Below the pieces are notes generated by a model. That model saw only the letters and a list, made by a program, of their open reading frames with translations. It was not told where the DNA came from and searched no databases. This document shows, one piece after another, positions 6,911-12,265 of a stretch of 12,265 nt of DNA (positions within the stretch are counted from its first letter, which is position 1; every line of letters begins with the position of its first letter). The DNA comes from Actinomycetes bacterium (GTDB lineage Bacteria > Actinomycetota > Coriobacteriia > Coriobacteriales > Eggerthellaceae). The stretch is from the NCBI GenBank assembly GCA_023403475.1, contig JAEYEL010000074.1, positions 1-12,265 of the forward strand, read 5' to 3'. The translations under genes and the position numbers were made by a program.

Positions 6911-7980
6911 AACGCGAAAACTCCTTGCGTTCGCTTGAAAGCCTGCTCGATATCGCCTATGCCCAGCTTGTATCCGAGCATCCTGCAGCAGCGGGCTTCT
7001 TTTCTGAAACGGCGTTGACGCGCCCGCAGCCGAACATGACGGTGCGCGCCCTTGTGGAATCCTTGGACGAGTTCGACCTGTCAGACTGCGGCATGAGCGC
7101 GGAGGGCATCAGGGAGAGCTTCCTTTCCTACATGGATCGCATTGAGGGTCTTTCCCGTGCGCAGATGCCGGTGGTGCGCGAGGTGACCGTTCTCGGCGGA
7201 ATCGACAAAGGTGGGCAGGCGGAAGAGCTTGAGCTTACCGTACGTGCCGGAGAAGTGGCGTGCGTCGTGGGTCCTACGGGGTCGGGAAAGAGCAGATTTC
7301 TCGAAGACATCGAGTATCTCGCGCAGGGGGATACGCCTACGCGCCGACGCATCCTGATCAACGGCCATGCTCCTAACCTGTCCGTACGGCATGCGGTGGA
7401 AAGCAAGATAGTGGCGCAGCTTTCCCAAAGCATGGTGTTCGTCATGGATCTGCCCGTGCGCTCGTTTCTCCGGTTGCACGCGGAAAGCAAGATGATGCCC
7501 GATTCCCTGATAGACGAAACGGTCGAGCGTGCCATCGCATGCGCGAACGACCTGGCCGGCGAGGCGTTTTCACCCGACACGTCGCTGACCGTGCTTTCCG
7601 GCGGGCAGTCGCGAGCGCTCATGATAGCGGATCTTGCCTTCATCAGCACATCTCCCATCGTGCTTATCGACGAGATAGAGAATGCGGGCGTTGACAGGAA
7701 ACGGGCGCTCGACCTTTTGATGTGCAATGACAAGATAGTGTTCGTGGTAACGCACGACCCGCTGATAGCGCTTGTCGGCGACAAGCGCCTCATTATAGGA
7801 AACGGCGGGGTGCGTACCGTCATCGAACCGAGTGCTGCGGAGCGCAAAAACGCGGGCGTGCTTCATGCTCTCGACGAGCGTCTTATGGAGCTGCGCAGGC
7901 GCGTGAGGGCGGGCGAGCGCATTGATTTCGATATGACTGCGTTTATGGGAGCAGTTGCTTCGGCAGAGGGAAAGGGGTGA
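6895..7980 (+). CDS. Soluble ABC-type ATPase with uncharacterised N-terminal region
   Basis: 361-residue protein with a C-terminal ABC ATPase domain and no membrane segment. The first 105 or so residues (SLRSLESLLDIAYAQLVSEH onward, largely helical by eye) match no domain I recognise. The ATPase part has Walker A GPTGSGKS at 126-133, canonical LSGGQ at 234-238, Walker B IVLIDEIE at 255-262 with D259 and E260, D-loop AGVD, and H-loop H287; a conserved-looking MVFVMDLPVRSFL segment occupies the Q-loop region. A tail of about 55 residues follows the ATPase core. The ATG at 6895 has GGAGGG six bases upstream and overlaps the GTPase gene by 16 bp, implying translational coupling; an alternative ATG is at 6907. 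The ATPase may power a cytoplasmic step, or pair with the first ATPase on a missing permease. Confidence 0.8.
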   Translation: MGETMKRENSLRSLESLLDIAYAQLVSEHPAAAGFFSETALTRPQPNMTVRALVESLDEFDLSDCGMSAEGIRESFLSYMDRIEGLSRAQMPVVREVTVLGGIDKGGQAEELELTVRAGEVACVVGPTGSGKSRFLEDIEYLAQGDTPTRRRILINGHAPNLSVRHAVESKIVAQLSQSMVFVMDLPVRSFLRLHAESKMMPDSLIDETVERAIACANDLAGEAFSPDTSLTVLSGGQSRALMIADLAFISTSPIVLIDEIENAGVDRKRALDLLMCNDKIVFVVTHDPLIALVGDKRLIIGNGGVRTVIEPSAAERKNAGVLHALDERLMELRRRVRAGERIDFDMTAFMGAVASAEGKG

Positions 7981-8128
7981 CAAAGATGAGGCTGCAAAGC
8001 GGGAAACCGCGATGACGACGCCGTTGTTGCGGAAGCGGCGCGAGATGCGGGTTGCGTGAAGGCGTGCGCGTTTCGATGTCGGCATACTTGCCAAAAGACA
8101 AGGGAATTTGGGAACGGAAGGAATTCAC
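7981..8128 (+). other. 148-bp gap inside the ABC/GTPase operon
   Basis: Longer than the other gaps of this unit. It contains a small GNRA-type hairpin (stem 7999-8002 with 8007-8010, loop GAAA) and a 15-codon open frame (8012-8059, MTTPLLRKRREMRVA) without a good ribosome site. I see no convincing promoter, intrinsic terminator or known riboswitch. A leader controlling the lipoprotein gene is possible but unproven. Confidence 0.35.
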
Positions 8129-9259
8129 ATGAACAACGACAACAAGGCTCGTGCGGGGAAAGGTAAGCTAAGGGGAGTGATTGCTGCTGCGGCAGCCTCG
8201 CTTCTGCTGGCCTTTGCACTTTCGCTGTGCGCTTGTGCGAGCCAGTCTGCGAAAGAGAGCGCGGAAAGCAAGCAGGAGGCGGCCGAGCCTGCCGAGCAGG
8301 CCATCGTCGATATGGCGGGTCGCGAAGTGACGCTGCCCATGCATCCGACGAAGGTCATGGGGGCAGCGAACCCCGACGGTATCATAATCTACAGCATCAA
8401 TTCGGAGCTTCTGACGGGATGGACGTCTAACGTGTCCGACGCCGCCAAGGAATATCTTGACGAGCGTGCCGCGAACCTGCCGAAGATTACGAGCGTAAGC
8501 AAGTGGGAGGATCCCAACAAAGAGGAGATCCTTGCTATGGATCCCGACTTCATTTTCGTCGCGGTTGATCTCGACAACGTCGATCTGTCTCTGTACGACA
8601 ACCTCACCGCCGAGATCGGGGTTCCCATTGTGGTGGGAGATGCCGAGCTGAGAAACCTTGGCGATACGTACCGCTTCCTCGGGACGATCCTTGACGAAAA
8701 GGAGCAGTGCGAGAAGTTGGCGGATTTCGTGGACGCGACGTTTGCCGACGTCGATGCCACGCTTGCGAAGGTTCCCGAAGCCGACCGTCTGCGCGTGTTC
8801 TATTCCACAGGTGACGCCGGCACCCAGACGTGCGGCGACAGCAACTGGAACGGCCAGTTCGTGACACCTGCCGGTGGCGTGAACGTATGCGATACCGACC
8901 AGACGAGCGGGTTTGCCGACGTGTCTATGGAGCAAGTGCTCACTTGGCAGCCCGACGTTGTGATATCGACGGCGAAAGGAGATAAGTCCGCCCTGTATGC
9001 AGGGGAGGAATGGAAAGACGTCAAGGCCGTTCAGAGTGGTGAAGTCTATGCAGCCCCCCAAGCGCCCTTCAGTTGGGTCGACAAGCCCACTGGTGTCAAT
9101 CGCGTCATCGGTGTGAAGTGGACGAACAGCGTTTTGTACCCCGATGCGGCAACCTACGATATCAAAGCCGCCGTAAAGGAGTTCTATTTCCTGTTCTACC
9201 ACTGCGAGCTGAGCGACCAGCAGGTTTCCAATCTGCTCGATACCAAAGTCGCGCTGTAG
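8129..9259 (+). CDS. Peripla_BP_2 metal-chelate/cobalamin-binding lipoprotein
   Basis: Extracytoplasmic solute-binding protein of the FepB/BtuF class (376 residues) that captures a ligand and presents it to an ABC permease. The N-terminus has Lys/Arg, a hydrophobic core (about 17-33) and a lipobox LCAC with C36 as the likely lipidated residue; an acidic Lys/Glu linker follows. The binding domain begins near IVDMAGREVTLP and includes the typical KVMGAANPDGIIIY and EILAMDPDFIFVA segments; near the C-terminus is a conserved-looking block at 313-325 (PFSWVDKPTGVNR). The start is the ATG at 8129 with GGAAGGA upstream; an earlier in-frame TTG is less likely. It lies 148 bp after the soluble ATPase gene and 14 bp before the next. 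The ligand is unknown; candidates are siderophore, haem, corrinoid or another metal complex. Confidence 0.92.
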   Translation: MNNDNKARAGKGKLRGVIAAAAASLLLAFALSLCACASQSAKESAESKQEAAEPAEQAIVDMAGREVTLPMHPTKVMGAANPDGIIIYSINSELLTGWTSNVSDAAKEYLDERAANLPKITSVSKWEDPNKEEILAMDPDFIFVAVDLDNVDLSLYDNLTAEIGVPIVVGDAELRNLGDTYRFLGTILDEKEQCEKLADFVDATFADVDATLAKVPEADRLRVFYSTGDAGTQTCGDSNWNGQFVTPAGGVNVCDTDQTSGFADVSMEQVLTWQPDVVISTAKGDKSALYAGEEWKDVKAVQSGEVYAAPQAPFSWVDKPTGVNRVIGVKWTNSVLYPDAATYDIKAAVKEFYFLFYHCELSDQQVSNLLDTKVAL

Positions 9260-9273
9260 CCGAGGCGACCGCC

Positions 9274-10323
9274 ATGCGACGCTACATTCGGAAAAGCGAC
9301 ATGCCCGACAGCGAACGGACGAAACTTGATTTCGTGTTCAGCGTGTACGGGCCTGGCATGAAGGAGGCGTCGCTGGCGGCCCATGCTTTCGCGGTGCGCT
9401 ACGCTAAGACACATGGCCGCCGTCTTGCGGGCGGCCATGTGTCGGTGGCAAGACCAGACGATGCGTATTGGGACATAAGCCTTATAGAAGACTCCGCCAA
9501 ACTTCCGGACGTTATCGGCGGCATGGGTTTCGGGGAGTATTTGGGAGAGGCGTTTAAGAGCCGCTACGTGCGCACGGGTTTTTTCGACGATGTACCGCTT
9601 CCTCGCAGCCCCATCTCCTTGTTTGACGGTATCGACCTTGTAGATGGCACGGGAAGCTATCACATGTACGGGGGGAGTGCCTTCGGCTTTCTGGTCGACA
9701 CCCGAAAGCTCGACGGACGACCTGTTCCTAAAACATGGGCGGAAGTTCTTGACCCGCGCTATCGCAACATGGTCGTATGTGGGTTCAACATCGACGACAT
9801 AAACGAGATCATCCTTTTGTACCTCTATCGGTTCTTCGGCATGGAGGGCATCGAGGCGTTCGCCGATAATCTTGCTGCCCCCATTGACACGCTCGACATG
9901 ATGCGCACCTCCCTGCGGAGCAGAAACAGCCACGCTATATACCTCATCCCGCATTTCTTCGCCAAGGCCGCCCCGCAAGAGGACTATCTTGTGCGCGTTT
10001 GGCCCGATGACGGGGCGCTTCTAGCTCCCTATTACTTCTTGGCGCATAATACTGCCGACTGTGGGGTCGCAGACATTATCGACTTCTTCTTGGGCGACGA
10101 TCTGGCGCGAGCCCTCACGGGAAAAGAGATGTTCCATATTTACTCTCGCGACCTTGATGCGATGTGCGACGGAAGGCGTTTTGCGTGGCTCGGCTGGGAC
10201 TGGCTTCTTGACCGGGATATTATCGAAACGATGCGGGCTATCGACGAAGTGCTCGTGCCCCTTGTTCTGAAGAAGCACCCAGAGCTTGAGAAAGACATGG
10301 GCCGCGCCCTGTGGAACGGCTGA
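9274..10323 (+). CDS. Signal-less solute-binding-protein-like protein (SBP_bac_6-like)
   Basis: 349-residue protein resembling ferric-iron-type periplasmic binding proteins (COG1840/SBP_bac_6) but with no signal peptide, lipobox or membrane helix: the N-terminus is charged (MRRYIRKSDMPDSER). It is therefore probably cytoplasmic. Fold-like cues are the first strand LDFVFSVYGPGM, the segment KLPDVIGGMGFGEYLGEAF, YGGSAFGFLVDTRKL followed by KTWAEVLDPRYRNMVV (the typical hinge and lobe sequence), and LLAPYYFLAH near 250. I recall similar signal-less proteins from anaerobes but know of no assigned function. The start at 9274 is 14 bp after the lipoprotein gene with a weak GAGGCG; an alternative ATG is at 9301. 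A perfect 14-bp inverted repeat lies inside the gene at 9408-9443. It may bind the imported ligand or metal in the cytosol. Confidence 0.78.
   Translation: MRRYIRKSDMPDSERTKLDFVFSVYGPGMKEASLAAHAFAVRYAKTHGRRLAGGHVSVARPDDAYWDISLIEDSAKLPDVIGGMGFGEYLGEAFKSRYVRTGFFDDVPLPRSPISLFDGIDLVDGTGSYHMYGGSAFGFLVDTRKLDGRPVPKTWAEVLDPRYRNMVVCGFNIDDINEIILLYLYRFFGMEGIEAFADNLAAPIDTLDMMRTSLRSRNSHAIYLIPHFFAKAAPQEDYLVRVWPDDGALLAPYYFLAHNTADCGVADIIDFFLGDDLARALTGKEMFHIYSRDLDAMCDGRRFAWLGWDWLLDRDIIETMRAIDEVLVPLVLKKHPELEKDMGRALWNG
9408..9443 (+). repeat. Perfect 14-bp inverted repeat within a coding region
   Basis: GACACATGGCCGCC (9408-9421) and GGCGGCCATGTGTC (9430-9443) with an 8-base loop, at codons 45-57 of the binding-protein-like gene, encoding THGRRLAGGHVS. 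No T-run follows. In RNA it would be a very stable hairpin. Confidence 0.9.
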
Positions 10324-10329
10324 CGGGAT

Positions 10330-10361
10330 GCGCTTGAGCGTCGGATTCGGCACGCTTGCGC
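10330..10361 (+). terminator. Weak hairpin after the ABC/GTPase operon
   Basis: Imperfect stem: GCGC with GCGC, and AGCGT (10337-10341) with ACGCT (10352-10356), around a 10-base loop. It starts 7 bp after the stop codon. There is no T-run, so it is only a possible terminator. Confidence 0.35.
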
Positions 10362-10445
10362 GGATAATGCTCTGCTTCCGGTTGCGTCGCGCGGATGATA
10401 CGAAACAATTGAGAATTTTGCCCTCTGCGTTGCGGCGTGTTCCGC

Positions 10446-10451
10446 TACAAT
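10446..10451 (+). promoter_or_regulatory. -10 element suggesting a leaderless permease transcript
   Basis: TACAAT ends 8 bp before the ATG at 10460, so transcription would begin at or next to the start codon. There is no Shine-Dalgarno upstream of this ATG. The context CCGCTACAATA is identical to the -10 region upstream of tRNA-Lys (12026-12035). No good -35 is seen. Confidence 0.55.
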
Positions 10452-10459
10452 AGTGCGTC

Positions 10460-11398
10460 ATGGAAGAGATCTTGCATATAGCCGCTCACGTTCTTGGGCA
10501 TTCGGTGGCAGACACGCTCTACCTGGTGCCGTTTCTGTACATCACGTATCTGGCCATGGAATGGCTCGAACACAAGACGGGCGAGCGCACGCGCCGCGCC
10601 GTTCGCCGCGCGGGTGTGGCGGGCCCTGCGGCGGGCGCTGTGCTGGGGGCAGTTCCTCAGTGCGGGTTTTCGGCCGCCGCCGCAACGCTTTGGGCGGGGC
10701 GCGTGGTCACGCTGGGAACTCTGTTCGCGGTGTTTCTCTCCACGTCGGACGAGATGCTGCCCATTTTCATAGCGGAACAGGTGAATCCGGCCACCATCGT
10801 GAAGATTCTCGGTGCGAAGATGGCCGTGGGCATGGTTATGGGCTTTGTGATCGATGCCGTCTGCCGCATCGTGCGGCGGCGGGCGGCGAAGCGGGCGTCA
10901 TCGCTTTCAGCCTGCGGGAGCTTCGATGACCGTCACGCTTACGACCGCACTCACGACCGCACTCACGACCGCACTCACGACCACGTTCACGCTCACAGCA
11001 CGAAAACCCTGTTCAAAAGTGCGCTCGCTCATACAGCACAGGTGACGGTCTACATTTTCATCATCACCTGCGTGCTCAACGTCGTGCTGGAGACGGTAGG
11101 GGAAGATGCGCTTGCGGCATTCCTTGCGCAAAGCCCCGAGCTTTCGGTGCTCGGCGCGGCGTTGGTGGGCCTTGTTCCCAACTGCGCGGCCAGCGTGGTG
11201 GTGGCGCAACTTTACGTGGATGGCGTTCTCGGTTCGGGCGCCATGTTCGCCGGCCTGCTTACGGCGGCTGGTGTGGGCCTGCTCGTGCTTGCGCGCGCGA
11301 ACCGTCATTGGAAGCAGAACCTCGCCGTCATAGCCGCCCTCTACGCCACAGGCGCACTCTGCGGTCTTTTCGTGAACGCTTGCGGCATCGCATTCTAG
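10460..11398 (+). CDS. ArsP_2-type putative heavy-metal/manganese permease
   Basis: Polytopic inner-membrane protein of 312 residues resembling the family annotated as putative arsenic efflux or manganese transporter (ArsP_2, 10-TM exporter). Two halves repeat a motif: VPQCGFSAAAAT at 65-76 and VPNCAASVVVAQ at 239-250, each with a Pro and Cys inside a membrane segment, as in this family. STSDEMLP at 94-101 is probably also at the transport site. The halves are joined by a hydrophilic loop (about 137-183) containing three exact DRTH units (162-173) and further DHVH and AH, a likely metal-binding segment. The start at 10460 has no ribosome site and fits a leaderless message. The gene stands apart from the upstream operon by 136 bp and ends overlapping the UspA gene. 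Direction and ion are not provable from sequence; export of a divalent metal or arsenical is most likely. Confidence 0.85.
   Translation: MEEILHIAAHVLGHSVADTLYLVPFLYITYLAMEWLEHKTGERTRRAVRRAGVAGPAAGAVLGAVPQCGFSAAAATLWAGRVVTLGTLFAVFLSTSDEMLPIFIAEQVNPATIVKILGAKMAVGMVMGFVIDAVCRIVRRRAAKRASSLSACGSFDDRHAYDRTHDRTHDRTHDHVHAHSTKTLFKSALAHTAQVTVYIFIITCVLNVVLETVGEDALAAFLAQSPELSVLGAALVGLVPNCAASVVVAQLYVDGVLGSGAMFAGLLTAAGVGLLVLARANRHWKQNLAVIAALYATGALCGLFVNACGIAF
10942..10989 (+). repeat. 12-bp tandem repeat encoding DRTH
   Basis: CGACCGCACTCA occurs exactly at 10942-10953, 10954-10965 and 10966-10977, with a diverged fourth unit CGACCACGTTCA at 10978-10989. The unit is a multiple of three, so copy-number changes keep the permease frame. 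Confidence 0.95.
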
Positions 11399-11823
11399 TT
11401 TGCGCAGTCTTTTGCCACCAGCACGGTAATAGGCGAGCTTTGCACCACGGAATAGCTTACGCTGCCAAGATATCCCTTCACGCCACCTTGGCCTCGACTA
11501 CCCATGATAATGAGGTCGCAGTTCTCATCCTTCGCGCAGCGAACGATGAGGTCGGCGGGCGAGCTGCCGCGCAATAGACGCACCTCGGTGGGGTTGCGCA
11601 AGCTTTCGGCCACGTGCTCAAGTTCCGCTCGCACGGGTTCGGCATCGGCTAAAAGCACGGTATCCATGCCTGTTCCTATGGCTCCCGAGCTGTACAGTCT
11701 CATGACATGTACGAGCACGAGCTTCACGCAGGCGTTCTCTTCGCCGATCTTACGCGCAAGATCGAGCGCCTTGTGCGAGGGCGCCGAACCATCGTATGCG
11801 ACCAGAATCTTCGAACACCACAT
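11395..11823 (-). CDS. Universal stress protein, UspA family
   Basis: Cytoplasmic stress protein of 142 residues with the alpha/beta Usp fold, probably of the ATP-binding type. Visible features are the first strand KILVAYDGS at 5-13, VKLVLVHV at 33-40, the DLIIMGSRG strand at 103-111, and the nucleotide loop GSRGQGGVKGYLGSVS at 108-123. The latter is close to G-2X-G-9X-G-S, with eight instead of nine residues between the second and third glycines, a variant I believe also occurs in other members. The ATG at 11823 has AAGGAG seven bases upstream. An in-frame extension to 12006 is low-complexity (RNERNARNER) and not part of the family, so it is excluded. It is convergent with the permease; both stop codons are read from the palindrome CTAG at 11395-11398. 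Confidence 0.93.
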   Translation of the reverse strand: MWCSKILVAYDGSAPSHKALDLARKIGEENACVKLVLVHVMRLYSSGAIGTGMDTVLLADAEPVRAELEHVAESLRNPTEVRLLRGSSPADLIVRCAKDENCDLIIMGSRGQGGVKGYLGSVSYSVVQSSPITVLVAKDCAN

Positions 11824-12005
11824 GTTTTGCTCCTTCCTACCTGCTATTCGCGTTGCTTGTCGTTGGCTGCGTGCCGTCAAGGTTTTCGCCGAAATTGTCA
11901 ACGGCTCGTTCGTTCCTCTGTTTGCTCCGTTCGTTCCCCCCCTCTCGTTTCGTGCGTTTCTTTCGTTTCTCCATATTCCCATTGTAACACCTACAAGATT
12001 TCCCA
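11824..12005 (-). other. Upstream region of the UspA gene
   Basis: Contains a purine-rich (minus strand) tract at about 11905-11980 with CGTTCGTTCC repeated on plus at 11907-11916 and 11928-11937. A possible -10 TACAAT on minus (plus 11981-11986) would give a leader of about 150 bases; a perfect TTGACA on minus (plus 11896-11901) lacks a good -10 partner. The promoter is therefore undecided. Confidence 0.35.
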
Positions 12006-12034
12006 TTGACCAAAGCGGCGCGCGCCGCTACAAT
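12006..12034 (+). promoter_or_regulatory. Promoter of the tRNA-Lys/tRNA-Gln pair
   Basis: -35 TTGACC at 12006-12011, 17-bp spacer, -10 TACAAT at 12029-12034, about 23 bp before the first tRNA base. The spacing and the matches are good. Confidence 0.8.
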
Positions 12035-12057
12035 AAGCACTTGCGTGTTGAGACGAC

Positions 12058-12133
12058 GGGCCGTTAGCTCAGTTGGTAGAGCAGGGGACTTTTAATCCCA
12101 AGGTCGCGGGTTCGATTCCCTCACGGCCCACCA
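12058..12133 (+). tRNA. tRNA-Lys, anticodon UUU
   Basis: 76 bases including encoded CCA. The acceptor stem is GGGCCGT (12058-12064) with ACGGCCC (12123-12129), discriminator A. D-arm TAGCTCAGTTGGTAGAGC, anticodon loop CTTTTAA (anticodon TTT), and T-arm GCGGGTTCGATTCCCTC are all recognisable. The first anticodon-stem pair is G-A. It decodes AAA and AAG. Confidence 0.97.
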
Positions 12134-12176
12134 TTTCAACATGTCCGCGGTGCGCGACGCTCCGCGCGGATTGCAC

Positions 12177-12250
12177 TGGGGTATCGTCCAACGGCAGGAC
12201 TCTGGTTTTTGGTACCAGCTATCTAGGTTCGAATCCTGGTACCCCAGCCA
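12177..12250 (+). tRNA. tRNA-Gln, anticodon UUG
   Basis: 74 bases including encoded CCA. The acceptor stem is TGGGGTA (12177-12183) with TACCCCA (12240-12246), discriminator G. The anticodon stem CTGGT/ACCAG holds loop TTTTGGT (anticodon TTG), and the T-loop TTCGAAT is present. It lies 43 bp after tRNA-Lys with no promoter of its own visible, so the two are probably co-transcribed. A TTTT run begins 2 bp after the gene near the window edge. Confidence 0.96.
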
Positions 12251-12265
12251 TTTTCTCATTAAAGC

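Noticed and set aside
7981..8128. Cobalamin riboswitch before the lipoprotein gene
   Set aside because: I looked for the B12 box and the conserved core because of the BtuF-like product; neither is present.
11824..12006. N-terminal extension of the UspA protein
   Set aside because: Low-complexity Arg/Asn/Glu sequence from a repeated purine tract; the family fold starts at the ATG at 11823, which has a good ribosome site.
12144..12170. Hairpin between the two tRNAs (TCCGCG with CGCGGA)
   Set aside because: Short stem with a 15-base loop and no T-run; a terminator here is unlikely and the tRNAs are probably co-transcribed.

Overview
The window looks like a GC-rich chromosomal segment from an actinobacterium of the Coriobacteriia, probably Eggerthellaceae. 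The evidence is a DUF2510 protein, a CIRCE-controlled groESL operon, TTG/GTG starts, CCA-encoded tRNAs and many metal-handling genes. The lineage is inferred from gene content and style, not from a marker phylogeny.

Layout: (1) 136-819 encodes a NarL/FixJ response regulator whose partner kinase is probably off the left edge. (2) 820-1590 has no convincing gene; it holds a 20-bp tandem duplication and copies of a repeat built on TTCGCGACTTTTTGTGC, two of them forming a perfect 24-bp inverted pair. (3) 1593-3831 is the heat-shock operon: sigma-A-like promoter, CIRCE operator with an extra half-site, groES, groEL, a hairpin and a strong intrinsic terminator. (4) 3884-4336 (minus) encodes a small DUF2510 membrane protein with its own promoter. 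(5) 4566-5399 (minus) is a LysR-type regulator that has lost most of its helix-turn-helix. (6) 5402-10323 (plus) is a five-gene unit: a FecE/BtuD-type ABC ATPase, a HypB/UreG-like GTPase with extra cysteine motifs, a second ABC-type ATPase with a novel N-terminal region, a Peripla_BP_2 lipoprotein, and a protein resembling an iron-type solute-binding protein but without a signal peptide. (7) 10460-11398 encodes an ArsP_2-type putative heavy-metal permease with a DRTH repeat. (8) 11395-11823 (minus) encodes a universal stress protein whose stop codon shares CTAG with the permease stop. (9) 12058-12250 holds tRNA-Lys(UUU) and tRNA-Gln(UUG).

The most interesting region is 5402-10323. Its parts suggest uptake of a metal, metal chelate or corrinoid-like compound (FecE-type ATPase plus lipoprotein) coupled to cytoplasmic nucleotide-driven handling (metallochaperone-like GTPase, soluble ABC ATPase, cytosolic binding protein). 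No FecCD-type permease is present. The first gene starts 2 bp from a LysR gene that is cut in its DNA-binding domain, with no room for a promoter. This looks like a rearrangement junction that removed the regulator's 5' end, the promoter region and possibly the permease; a chimeric assembly is the alternative.
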